From an uncultured Actinomycetes bacterium (lineage in GTDB: Bacteria > Actinomycetota > Coriobacteriia > Coriobacteriales > Atopobiaceae), in NCBI GenBank assembly GCA_900313905.1, contig OMTG01000006.1:1-32773 (forward strand): 32,773 bases of DNA, given 5' to 3'. Position numbers and translations under genes: made by a program. Of this stretch, positions 26,323-32,773 are shown in pieces (the first letter of the stretch is position 1; every line of letters begins with the position of its first letter). A model generated the notes under the pieces. The model saw only the letters and a program-made list of their open reading frames with translations, was not told where the DNA came from and did no database searches.

Positions 26323-26998
26323 CAGGCGTCCCCTCCTCGTCGGGAAGCTCTGCCCCATCAAGCAGGTCCCGCTCGTCGTCCATGTCCTCGGCCGTCTCCT
26401 CGAGGGTCGATGCTATCGAGGAGCCCGAGAGGCGCTCGCGGATGAACTGCTTCGATTCCTCATCCGGCGCGAAGTCCTCGAGGGGTGGCAGGTCCTTCAG
26501 GGACCTGAGCCCGAACTGCTCGAGGAAGGCCCGTGTCGTCCCATAGACGATCGCATTGCCCTGCTCAGGAGTACGTCCCAGTTCACGGACGAGTCCCTTC
26601 TCGATCAGGGAATTGATGACGCCCTCGGAATTCACGCCGCGGATGCCTTTCACGCCTTCGCGGGTCACAGGCTGATGGTAGGCGATCACGGCCAGGGTCT
26701 CGAGCGCTGCCTGGGAGAGCTTGCGCGTATCCCAGGAGAGCACATAGCTCTCGACGAGATCGTGGTAGGCAGGATGCGTGAAGAGCCGCCAGCCGCCTGC
26801 CACCTCGCGGAGCTGGAATCCCCGGTTCGCATCGGCATATTCCGCAGAGAGGCTGGAAAGCGCCTCCTCGGCTTCGCCCGGCTGGATGTCCAGGATTTTC
26901 GCGATCTGCACGGCAGAGACCGGATCTGACGACACGAGCAGGAGCGCCTCGATTGCGCCCTTCACCGAACTGTCCGGCAGCTTCTCCAGATTGCCCAC
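26312..26998 (-). CDS. scpB: Segregation and condensation protein B
   Basis: A 228-residue ScpB (kleisin-associated KITE) subunit of the SMC condensin complex. The two winged-helix domains are recognisable by VKGAIEALLLVSSDPVSAVQIAKIL (about 12-36), ETLAVIAYHQPVTREGVKGIRGVNS (about 100-124) and the GRTPEQGNAIVYGTTRAFLEQFGL tail (about 139-162). The C-terminal 60 residues are acidic and disordered-looking. The start is GTG at 26998, directly after the scpA stop, with AGGAGGT 8 nt upstream. It works with ScpA and Smc in chromosome folding. Confidence 0.94.
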   Translation of the reverse strand: MGNLEKLPDSSVKGAIEALLLVSSDPVSAVQIAKILDIQPGEAEEALSSLSAEYADANRGFQLREVAGGWRLFTHPAYHDLVESYVLSWDTRKLSQAALETLAVIAYHQPVTREGVKGIRGVNSEGVINSLIEKGLVRELGRTPEQGNAIVYGTTRAFLEQFGLRSLKDLPPLEDFAPDEESKQFIRERLSGSSIASTLEETAEDMDDERDLLDGAELPDEEGTPDGR

Positions 26999-27805
26999 TT
27001 ACGAGACCTCCTCGAACTCATCCATATCCTCAGCCGGATCGTACGCCGGCGCCCCCGGGACACGCTCAATCCCGATCGGCCCGAAGTTCTCTTCCTGCTC
27101 AACCTCGATCATGCCCCGGTGGTAGAGCGTGAGGACCGCAAGGAAGGCCGCCACGACCTTCTCCGGGTCCTTCGACCCTTCGATGAGCTCATCGAAGGTG
27201 CACTGTCCCCGGGAGCGCGTGAAGCGGTCCACGCTCGCCATCACGAGGGCAAGGGAGATCCGCTTCGGTGCGATATGCTCGGCCTCGAGCAGGAAATGCT
27301 CATGCCTTGAGTCGAGGTCGGCGCAGATCACCGCAAGGCTCGAGATCGTGATGCCCTTCGTATAGTCCGGCATGAGGCCCAGAAACTCCGGATCGGGGCC
27401 TGCGGTCCTGGGCACCATGTGGCCTTCCGCCTCGTAGCGGGCGCCAAGCGCCGCTGCGGCATTGCGGAACTGCTTGTAGGCAATGAGGCGCTCGATCAGG
27501 ACCTCGCGGGCCTGCGCAGGGTCGAGGTCTGAAAGCTCTGCATCCTCGAGGTCCTCATCAGGCACCCGGATCGGCTCCTCCGGGACAAGCGATGCCGCCT
27601 TGATATCGAGAAGGGTCGATGCCACGAGCACGAAGTCGCTTGCGACCTCGAGGTCGAGGTCGCCCATACGCTCCACCTCGTCGATATACTGCTCTGCCAC
27701 CTCGGAGATCGAGATGGCACCGATCGAGACCTTCTTCTTCGTGACGAGCTGCAGCAAAAGGTCGAAGGGGCCGGAATAGCCCTGTGTCTGGACGCGGAAC
27801 GACAC
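26999..27805 (-). CDS. scpA: Segregation and condensation protein A
   Basis: A 268-residue kleisin that bridges Smc heads. The opening FSGPFDLLLQLVTKKKVSIGAISISEVAEQYID pattern (about 11-43, here YSGPFDLLLQL) is diagnostic, as is the ASDFVLVASTLLDIKAASLVP segment (about 55-75). The C-terminal winged helix is at about 210-240 (VVAAFLAVLTLYHRGMI). The start is a GTG at 27805, one base past the M50 protease stop. It is adjacent to scpB as usual. Confidence 0.94.
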   Translation of the reverse strand: MSFRVQTQGYSGPFDLLLQLVTKKKVSIGAISISEVAEQYIDEVERMGDLDLEVASDFVLVASTLLDIKAASLVPEEPIRVPDEDLEDAELSDLDPAQAREVLIERLIAYKQFRNAAAALGARYEAEGHMVPRTAGPDPEFLGLMPDYTKGITISSLAVICADLDSRHEHFLLEAEHIAPKRISLALVMASVDRFTRSRGQCTFDELIEGSKDPEKVVAAFLAVLTLYHRGMIEVEQEENFGPIGIERVPGAPAYDPAEDMDEFEEVS

Positions 27806-27806
27806 C

Positions 27807-28475
27807 TCACGCCCCCAGAAGCAGGCTGTAGAGGTTGCCTGCGGTCACATCGAGATAGATGCCCAGAGGATCCACATGGAGCAGCATCGGCACCAGGTAG
27901 AGGACGATGATGAGGATGGGCATGGAGTAGCGCTGGATCTCGTAGTACTTCATGCGCGCGTTCCCATGGAGGAAGGGCATGATGATCTTGGAGCCGTCAA
28001 GTGGCGGCAAGGGGATCAGGTTGAAGAAGCATAGCATCAGGTTCACGTAGACGTAGCTCGAGAGGATGTAGAGCACCCAGTACCCGGGCCCATAGAGCTC
28101 GATCGGCACGATCTGATAGAGGATGTTGAAGAGCGCGGCTCCAATGACCGCCTGCAGGATGTTCGAGCAGGGGCCAGCGAGCGCCACGAGCACCTCGTCG
28201 CGGTCCGGATGGCGGAGGTTGTTCGGGTTGTAGGGCACCGGCTTCGCATAGGCGAAGACCGGGCCGTTCAGAAGGACCATGATGAGAGGAAGGATGATCG
28301 AGCCGAAGGGATCGATATGGGCCTTCGGATTCAGCGATAGGCGGCCTGCGTTCTTGGCAGTGGGATCGCCGAGCTTGCAGGCGACCCAGCCATGCGCCAC
28401 CTCATGGACGATGGCAGAGAACATCAGGAGCGCGACAGAGAGTGCCGCGGTGAGTATGGTGATGAGCTGGTACAT
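27807..28475 (-). CDS. Site-2 protease-like M50 metallopeptidase
   Basis: A 222-residue integral membrane zinc protease. The zinc site HEVAH is at H24-E25-H28, and the second metal motif NLIPLPPLDG is at about 152-161. Five or so hydrophobic segments agree with the short YwhC-type M50B group. ATG 28475 has AAGGAGG 9 nt upstream. The long in-frame extension upstream to 28832 overlaps two other genes and is not coding. These proteases cut membrane proteins such as anti-sigma factors, but this subgroup is usually encoded next to scpA and its substrates are poorly known. Confidence 0.92.
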   Translation of the reverse strand: MYQLITILTAALSVALLMFSAIVHEVAHGWVACKLGDPTAKNAGRLSLNPKAHIDPFGSIILPLIMVLLNGPVFAYAKPVPYNPNNLRHPDRDEVLVALAGPCSNILQAVIGAALFNILYQIVPIELYGPGYWVLYILSSYVYVNLMLCFFNLIPLPPLDGSKIIMPFLHGNARMKYYEIQRYSMPILIIVLYLVPMLLHVDPLGIYLDVTAGNLYSLLLGA

Positions 28476-28504
28476 CGTGTGCACCCTCCTTGGTATGCAG
28501 GAAG

Positions 28505-28786
28505 CTAGATGCGCTTCCAGAAATGGCGTACAAGCGTGGCGATGCCGGCAAAGACGACGGCCGTGATCAGGAAATCGCCCCTCAGGCTCCCGCCGGTCGG
28601 CAGGGCCACCACATAGGTTCCCCGCCAGGCGCTGGGCACGAAGGCCGAGACCGCATTCGTGAACTGCACGAGCGCGAGCCTGCTGCTTCCCGCATAGAGG
28701 GCGCAGGCGAGAGCCAGGACGGCCCAGATGCAGGCAAGAATGGAAGCTGCTATCCACACGATATGGAGGACCTGCCTTTTCGTCAT
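28505..28786 (-). CDS. Small membrane protein of unknown function
   Basis: A 93-residue protein with two hydrophobic helices (about residues 7-30 and 72-86) and a loop rich in small residues between them. I do not recognise the family. ATG 28786 overlaps the ABC-F stop by 4 nt (ATGA) and has GAGGAGG about 10 nt upstream, so it is likely a real coupled gene. It lies 29 nt before the M50 protease gene, so a link to that protease or to ribosome function is only a guess. Confidence 0.75.
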   Translation of the reverse strand: MTKRQVLHIVWIAASILACIWAVLALACALYAGSSRLALVQFTNAVSAFVPSAWRGTYVVALPTGGSLRGDFLITAVVFAGIATLVRHFWKRI

Positions 28787-30777
28787 TCCCCCATGGCCTC
28801 CTCGATCTTCGTCGAGAGCTCGAGCCATTCATCCTCGAGGGCCGGAATCTTCTTGCTGAGCGCCGTGTATTCCTTCATCGCCTGGTCGAACTTGGCCGAG
28901 TCGCTGTAGAGCTCCTCCGATGCCATGAGCTTCATGAGCTCGTCGTAGCGCTTGCGGGCAGGCTCGAGGGCGCTCTCGATCTCCTTGAGGCGGGTGCGCT
29001 CCTTCTTGAGGGCGCGGTTCAAGGCATTGCGTGCCTCAGCCTCGGCACGGCGCTGCTCCTTCGTCTTCACGTTCCGGCCGCTTGCCTCAGGCTGGGCAGC
29101 CGGTGCTGCCTCCTTCGGCGCGGGGCCTGCGGCAGCCCCGCCCTGCTCCTCGGCAGCACGCGCCTCGAGCTCGGCCTTCTTCCAGAGGTAGTACTCGTAG
29201 TCGCCATCGTACATCGTGACCTTGTGGTCACGCACATCGATGACCTTGTTCGCGACAGCGCGCACGAGGTGCTCGTCGTGGGAGATCAGGACGATCGTGC
29301 CCGGGAAGTTCACGAGGGCATCCTCGAGGACGTCGACCGAGTCGATATCGAGATGGTTGGTCGGCTCGTCGAGCAGGATCAGGGGATCGGGCTTCACGAG
29401 CATCTTCGCCAAGGCGAGGCGTGCCCGCTCGCCGCCGGAGAGCACCGAGACATGCTTGTCCACATCGTCGCCGTGGAAGAGGAAGGCACCCAAGAGCTTG
29501 CGCTCCTGAGCGGTCGTCCAGCCCGGAGCGACCTCGTCGATCTCCTGCAAGGCCGTATGCGCCTCGTTCAGCTCCTCGAGCTGGTGCTGGGCATAGTAGG
29601 ACTCCGTGACATTCTGGCCGAGTTCGACCGTGCCGGCGTCCGGCGTGAGCTTCCCGTTCATGAGCTTCATGAGGGTGGACTTGCCGGCACCGTTCGGGCC
29701 GACGAGCGCCACATGGTCGCCGCGGTAGAGGCTCACATTCACATGATCGTAGACATGGTTGTCGCCGAAGGACTTCGCCACATCCTCGAGCTTGATCACG
29801 AGATCTCCCGTGCGCGGTGGCTCGGGGAAGCTGAAGTGGACCTGCTTCGTCCCTTCCGGGAGCATGACAAGCTCGCTCTTGATCTGCTCGATGCGCTTCA
29901 TGCGCTCCTGCGCCTGGGCAGCCTTCGTGGGCTTGTAGCGGAACTTGTCGACGAAGACCTGCATGTGGGCGATCTCGCGCTCCTGCGCCGCACGCTTGGC
30001 GCGCATCTGCTCGAGGTTGTCCTCGCGCTGCTTGAGATAGCTTGCGTAGTTGCCGGTGTATGTCGTGATCCTGCGGTTCTCGACTGCAGCCACATGGGAC
30101 ACGCAGGCGTCCATGAAGGCGCGGTCATGCGAGACGAGCAGCACCGCCCCATCGTAGCTGGCAAGGAAGTGCTCGAGCCACTGGACGCTCTCGAGATCGA
30201 GGTGGTTGGTCGGCTCGTCGAGGAGCAGGAGGTCGGGGTGCTTCAGGAGGAGCTTCGAGAGGGCGATGCGCATCTGCCAGCCGCCCGAGAAGTCGGCCGC
30301 AGGCTTGTCGAAGTCCTCGACCGGGAATCCGAGTCCTGCCAGGATCTGCCTGGCCCTCGCCTCCAGCTCATAGCCGCCCAGATGCTCGAAGCGCTCCTGG
30401 GCATGGGCATACTCCTCGAGCATGCGGTCGAGCTCGGGACCCTGCTTCGCATCGGAGATGGCGCGCTCCAGCTCGTGGACGCGCTTCTCCCACTTCTTCA
30501 CCTCGGTGGCAGAATCCACGACCTCCTGCAGCGCCGTCTTCTCGCCGGAGATCTTCGTCTCCTGCTCGAGGTAGCCGACCGTCGTGTCCTTCGCATAGGA
30601 TACGGTCCCCTCATCGGGCGTCTCCTGCCCCATGAGGATCTTCAGGAAGGTCGTCTTGCCCGCACCGTTCGGGCCGACGAGCGCCCAGCGCTCCCCCGCA
30701 TTCAGCTGCAAGGTAGCGGCCGCGTAGAGAACGCGGCCGCCGAATGACTTTGTTATCTTGTCCGCAAGTACTATCAA
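28783..30777 (-). CDS. ABC-F family ATPase
   Basis: A 664-residue soluble protein with two ATPase domains. The first has GPNGAGKTT (about 35-43) and [15 protein letters not shown] with [12 protein letters not shown]. The second has GPNGAGKST and [15 protein letters not shown] with [12 protein letters not shown] PtIM-type linker lies between, and a long charged C-terminal coiled coil follows. The FSGGW signature is like YdiF/YheS-type factors rather than Uup. ABC-F proteins regulate translation at the ribosomal E site; some protect from antibiotics. The start is TTG at 30777 (minus-strand TTGATAGTAC), with AGGAG 9 nt upstream. It follows the VOC gene by 12 nt. The subfamily assignment is tentative. 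Confidence 0.9.
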   Translation of the reverse strand: MIVLADKITKSFGGRVLYAAATLQLNAGERWALVGPNGAGKTTFLKILMGQETPDEGTVSYAKDTTVGYLEQETKISGEKTALQEVVDSATEVKKWEKRVHELERAISDAKQGPELDRMLEEYAHAQERFEHLGGYELEARARQILAGLGFPVEDFDKPAADFSGGWQMRIALSKLLLKHPDLLLLDEPTNHLDLESVQWLEHFLASYDGAVLLVSHDRAFMDACVSHVAAVENRRITTYTGNYASYLKQREDNLEQMRAKRAAQEREIAHMQVFVDKFRYKPTKAAQAQERMKRIEQIKSELVMLPEGTKQVHFSFPEPPRTGDLVIKLEDVAKSFGDNHVYDHVNVSLYRGDHVALVGPNGAGKSTLMKLMNGKLTPDAGTVELGQNVTESYYAQHQLEELNEAHTALQEIDEVAPGWTTAQERKLLGAFLFHGDDVDKHVSVLSGGERARLALAKMLVKPDPLILLDEPTNHLDIDSVDVLEDALVNFPGTIVLISHDEHLVRAVANKVIDVRDHKVTMYDGDYEYYLWKKAELEARAAEEQGGAAAGPAPKEAAPAAQPEASGRNVKTKEQRRAEAEARNALNRALKKERTRLKEIESALEPARKRYDELMKLMASEELYSDSAKFDQAMKEYTALSKKIPALEDEWLELSTKIEEAMGE

Positions 30778-30789
30778 AAGGAAGAGCTC

Positions 30790-31170
30790 CTACTTCTGGA
30801 TGGTCAGGTGGATGGCAAAGCCAGCGATCTCCTGCTTGAAATAGACGAGGAAGGTGGAGCCATCCGGATTCTTCACGCGGGAATCCTCATTGATCTCGAA
30901 GCCACGCTCGGAGAACCATTTCTCTGCTGCCTCGATGTCATCCACATGGAAGCCGATGTGGCCCTTCGTGCCACGGCCGCGGCCCGGACGCATGACCTCG
31001 ATCAGGTTGGATGCGAAGACCGATGCAGGAGAGATCACATTGCGCGCAAGCCCCATGAGCTTGGAGAACTCTCCGACAATCTCTTCAGCCTCCTCATCTG
31101 AGGATGCATTGATTCCGACATGGGCGACATACATGCCAAACAGTTCTTTGGGATCTTCACTCTCCGCCAT
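30790..31170 (-). CDS. VOC/glyoxalase-fold protein
   Basis: A 126-residue vicinal-oxygen-chelate fold protein. It has the start AHVGINASSDEEAEEIVGEFSKLMGL, the middle GHIGFHVDDIEAAEKWFSERGF and the end IAGFAIHLTIQK, giving the His and Glu positions expected of a single VOC domain set. The reaction is unknown; members include glyoxalases, epimerases and resistance binding proteins. ATG 31170 follows AAGGGGAG closely; a TTG at 31185 is possible. It is the first gene of the long minus-strand run. Confidence 0.8.
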   Translation of the reverse strand: MAESEDPKELFGMYVAHVGINASSDEEAEEIVGEFSKLMGLARNVISPASVFASNLIEVMRPGRGRGTKGHIGFHVDDIEAAEKWFSERGFEINEDSRVKNPDGSTFLVYFKQEIAGFAIHLTIQK

Positions 31171-31204
31171 GGGCTCCCCTTTCAAAAGGATTCCTGTTCC
31201 CTAG

Positions 31205-31210
31205 AGTATA
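31205..31210 (-). promoter_or_regulatory. Candidate -10 box for the 20-gene run
   Basis: The minus-strand hexamer TATACT lies about 35 nt upstream of the VOC start, next to the palindrome GGGTACCC (31211-31218). I see no good -35 at 17 nt. It is the only promoter-like element before the long gene run, so it is offered with low confidence. Confidence 0.35.
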
Positions 31211-31271
31211 GGGTACCCCTCGCCCGCTGTGCCGACACGGCGCACGAACTCGCAGCATAAGCATGAAGAGC

Positions 31272-31296
31272 ACAAACGAGGCGGCCTCAGGCCTCG
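31272..31296 (-). terminator. Weak hairpin at the phosphatase stop
   Basis: CGAGGC (31277-31282) pairs with GCCTCG (31291-31296) around an 8-nt loop, followed on the minus strand by TTTGTG. It overlaps the phosphatase stop codon. Short stem and short T tract make termination uncertain. Confidence 0.3.
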
Positions 31297-32108
31297 AGAT
31301 CCTGCCTGCCCAGCAGGTGCTCTTTCACCTTGCGGCGGCACTCAGGCATGATGCCACAGGAATCGAGATAGGCATCAGCCGACCCATAGACCTCGATCAG
31401 CCGGTCATAGACGATCGATATCGCCTCGATGCGCACATAGAGCTCAGGGCGGACCTCATAGCGCCGTGGCATCCTCCCAGACAGCACGAGCCGGTCCACC
31501 TCCTGCTTGCCACCGAAGGAATAGCAGTAATCGGCAATGATGTGGGGACGGTCGACACCGCAGAGCGAGAGGATCAGCATCGACGTCACACCCGTGCGGT
31601 CCATGCCGGCGGCGCAGTGGAAGAGCACGCATTCATCATCCTGCGCTTCGGCAAAGAACTCGAAGATCCGCTTCATGCCTTTCTTGTTTGCAAGGATCGT
31701 GAAATAGCTCTCGGTGAGGTAGTTGTCGACGCCCTTCTTCGGCATGAGGTCTTTGGCAGAGAGGTCGTAATCGAAGAGGGGCACATTGAGCCACGTGACA
31801 CCTGGCATCTTCGCCATTGGCCCATCGCCCGAGCGCACCTCGAAAGCGCCCCTGAGGTCGCAGATGCGGTCCACCCCATAGGATCTCAAGAGCGCCACAT
31901 CCTTCCCCTTCATCGTGTCGAGGGCGCCGCAGCGGAGAAACCGATGTGCAAGCGTCGTGCCAAAAGGCGTCTCGTAACCGCTGAGCTCGCGGAGATTGTA
32001 GATCGACGTCTTGCCGGAAAGCTCGAAGGCTTCGCCTTGCCCGTACGGCTCATCCTTTTCCGCAGTCATCTGGCTGGCCCTGCCTCTGCGCTTCAAGAAC
32101 CCGAACAT
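31287..32108 (-). CDS. Tyrosine-protein phosphatase (Y_phosphatase3/dual-specificity type)
   Basis: A 273-residue protein phosphatase. The P-loop HCAAGMDRTG (H164, C165, R171) matches HCX5R, and DLRGAFEV (about 84-91) fits the general-acid/substrate loop region of the bacterial family related to IphP/LipA phosphatases. Possible substrates are phosphotyrosine proteins or phosphoinositides; these are unknown. ATG 32108 follows GAGGAG with about 4 nt spacing. It is a monocistron or first gene before the VOC operon. No signal peptide is visible. Confidence 0.88.
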   Translation of the reverse strand: MFGFLKRRGRASQMTAEKDEPYGQGEAFELSGKTSIYNLRELSGYETPFGTTLAHRFLRCGALDTMKGKDVALLRSYGVDRICDLRGAFEVRSGDGPMAKMPGVTWLNVPLFDYDLSAKDLMPKKGVDNYLTESYFTILANKKGMKRIFEFFAEAQDDECVLFHCAAGMDRTGVTSMLILSLCGVDRPHIIADYCYSFGGKQEVDRLVLSGRMPRRYEVRPELYVRIEAISIVYDRLIEVYGSADAYLDSCGIMPECRRKVKEHLLGRQDLEA

Positions 32109-32160
32109 CTGGCTCCTCGCCTTCCCGCGTCCCTATGAAGAGGGCTCCTCGTCCTGTCCC

Positions 32161-32166
32161 ATCATA
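32161..32166 (-). promoter_or_regulatory. Possible -10 box for the phosphatase gene
   Basis: The minus-strand hexamer TATGAT lies 53 nt before the phosphatase ATG. No good -35 element is found at the proper distance. The 249-nt stretch 32109-32357 otherwise holds the tandem repeats and the tRNA-Met terminator; no small gene is convincing there. Confidence 0.25.
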
Positions 32167-32265
32167 GCCCATGTCCCAAGCAAGGCTGCAGTGCCCCTGT
32201 GCCCGCTTGGAGCCTTCAGCCAGAAATGCAGCCCCCGTTCCAGCTCAAGATCGCTCCTGTCCGAT

Positions 32266-32300
32266 CCTGCAGCCATCTTGCAACCATGCTTGCGACCATT
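32266..32300. repeat. Three imperfect 12-bp tandem repeats
   Basis: CCTGCAGCCAT (32266-32276), CTTGCAACCATG (32277-32288) and CTTGCGACCATT (32289-32300) are consecutive variants of CTTGC-R-R-CCAT. They lie about 160-190 nt upstream of the phosphatase start and just beyond the tRNA-Met terminator. They could be binding sites for a repressor or a degenerate repeat. Confidence 0.4.
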
Positions 32301-32310
32301 TCGGTCACAC

Positions 32311-32347
32311 AAGAAAGCAGGCCAGAGCTTTCTCTGCCCTGACCTGC
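32311..32347 (-). terminator. Terminator after tRNA-Met
   Basis: GCAGGCCAG (32317-32325) and CTGACCTGC (32339-32347) pair with one G-U wobble, and the minus strand then reads TTTCTT. It begins about 10 nt past the tRNA-Met 3' end, as expected of a tRNA terminator. Confidence 0.7.
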
Positions 32348-32357
32348 TGCAATCCTA

Positions 32358-32433
32358 TGGTGGGCCCGGCAGGATTCGAACCTGCAACCCAGGGATTATG
32401 AGTCCCCTGCGCTAACCGTTGCGCCACGAGCCC
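32358..32433 (-). tRNA. tRNA-Met (anticodon CAT)
   Basis: A 76-nt cloverleaf with encoded CCA (32358-32360). The acceptor arm is GGGCTCG paired with CGGGCCC, with one G-U pair; the T loop contains GGTTCGAATCC. The anticodon CAT is at 32398-32400 in a CTCATAA loop, typical of the elongator methionine tRNA. A lysidine-modified Ile-CAT tRNA or initiator is less likely, as C1 is paired and the loop matches elongator Met. Confidence 0.93.
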
Positions 32434-32441
32434 TTATAAAG

Positions 32442-32469
32442 AAAAAAGGCGACGGCCGGAGCCGCCGCC
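32442..32469 (-). terminator. Strong intrinsic terminator after tRNA-Val
   Basis: GGCGACGGC (32448-32456) and GCCGCCGCC (32461-32469) form a 9-bp stem with one G-U wobble and a 4-nt loop. On the minus strand six T follow (AAAAAA at 32442-32447). This is a textbook intrinsic terminator, and its T tract ends only 8 nt before the 5' end of tRNA-Met. Confidence 0.9.
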
Positions 32470-32479
32470 TGAAAATTCC

Positions 32480-32554
32480 TGGTGGGCGATGCTGGATTCG
32501 AACCAGCGACCCCTTCCGTGTGAAGGAAGTGCTCTACCCCTGAGCCAATCGCCC
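32480..32554 (-). tRNA. tRNA-Val (anticodon CAC)
   Basis: A 75-nt cloverleaf with encoded CCA (32480-32482). The acceptor GGGCGAT pairs with ATCGCCC, the T arm has GGTTCGAATCC, and the anticodon stem CTTCC/GGAAG carries loop TTCACAC, giving CAC, which reads the GTG valine codon. Confidence 0.94.
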
Positions 32555-32565
32555 GTGCGGGAGAG

Positions 32566-32595
32566 ATATTAGCAGACTCGACCCCTTCCTGTCTA
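32566..32595 (-). promoter_or_regulatory. Promoter of tRNA-Val
   Basis: On the minus strand TAGACA (32595-32590, 5 of 6 to TTGACA) is separated by 18 nt from TAATAT (32571-32566, 5 of 6 to TATAAT). The -10 ends 11 nt before the mature tRNA-Val 5' end, the spacing expected for a short leader. Confidence 0.7.
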
Positions 32596-32651
32596 CGCAG
32601 AAACAGAAAGAAATTCCGAATGGCCATCTGGGCCACCCTGCCACCCTCTCC

Positions 32652-32685
32652 GGAAAGCAAACAGGCCAGATGCTATCTGGCCTGT
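32652..32685 (-). terminator. Terminator after tRNA-Ala
   Basis: ACAGGCCAGAT (32661-32671) and ATCTGGCCTGT (32675-32685) form a perfect 11-bp stem with a 3-nt loop. The minus strand continues TTGCTTTCC. It begins 10 nt past the tRNA-Ala 3' end. Confidence 0.8.
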
Positions 32686-32695
32686 GATGATTCCA

Positions 32696-32771
32696 TGGTG
32701 GAGAATAGGGGATTCGAACCCCTGACCTCATGACTGCCAGTCATGCGCTCTCCCAACTGAGCTAATTCCCC
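32696..32771 (-). tRNA. tRNA-Ala (anticodon GGC)
   Basis: A 76-nt cloverleaf with encoded CCA (32696-32698). The acceptor GGGGAAT pairs with ATTCTCC, including the G3-U70 wobble that identifies alanine tRNAs. The anticodon stem CATGA/TCATG carries loop CTGGCAG, giving GGC, which reads GCC. Two bases of flank remain before the window edge. Confidence 0.95.
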
Positions 32772-32773
32772 GT

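Noticed and set aside
28476-28832. 119-residue N-terminal extension of the M50 protease
   Set aside because: It overlaps two other genes, has Arg/Gly-rich shadow composition, and the downstream ATG has AAGGAGG.
32412-32660. 82-codon minus-strand open frame across tRNA-Val
   Set aside because: It runs through a tRNA gene and terminator; it is not a protein gene.

Overview
The window is a high-GC, gene-dense bacterial chromosome segment. Overlapping ATGA/TGATG gene junctions, frequent GTG/TTG starts, strong AGGAGG ribosome sites and the gene content suggest a Gram-positive actinobacterium, most likely of the Coriobacteriia (Olsenella/Collinsella/Atopobium-like). That placement is inference from gene order and style; no rRNA is present. 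Almost everything is on the minus strand. The exception is a two-gene plus-strand unit at the left edge.

Left part (1-10 kb) is accessory. A PAP2 phosphatase (93-755) overlaps a chimeric membrane protein (743-2068) that joins the front half of a sensor kinase (TM-sensor-TM-HAMP) to a DedA transporter lacking its N-terminus. The PAP2 start codon sits inside a perfect 12-bp inverted repeat whose loop holds the Shine-Dalgarno. Convergent minus-strand genes follow: a flavodoxin-fold quinone reductase, an AEC permease and a D-2-hydroxyacid dehydrogenase. The last two are each broken by one missing G in a G run. A LysR regulator, a second AEC permease and a three-gene glycerol-3-phosphate-oxidation-type module come next (DAO/[2Fe-2S] dehydrogenase, FAD/NAD oxidoreductase, DUF1667 Fe-S protein). 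A 28-bp dyad in the module's leader abuts its ribosome site.

Middle and right part (10.1-31.2 kb) is a run of 20 co-directional minus-strand genes with no gap above 54 nt. In transcription order: VOC protein, ABC-F ATPase, small membrane protein, site-2 protease (M50), scpA, scpB, rluB-type pseudouridine synthase, histidine phosphatase, a CMP kinase-PlsC fusion, ispH, der, plsY, gpsA, rpe, cysteine desulfurase, zinc-ribbon coiled-coil protein, coaBC, Uup-type ABC-F, and a heterodimeric ABC exporter pair with one consensus and one degenerate ATP site. This core ties chromosome condensation (ScpAB), ribosome biogenesis (Der, RluB, ABC-F) and phospholipid synthesis. GpsA makes glycerol-3-phosphate, PlsY makes lysophosphatidate, and the PlsC half of the fusion makes phosphatidate while its CMP-kinase half recycles CMP.

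Right edge (31.2-32.8 kb): a tyrosine phosphatase gene and three minus-strand tRNA genes (Ala-GGC, Val-CAC, Met-CAT), each followed by a hairpin terminator. The Val terminator lies only 8 nt before tRNA-Met. No CRISPR, IS element, prophage or rRNA was seen.
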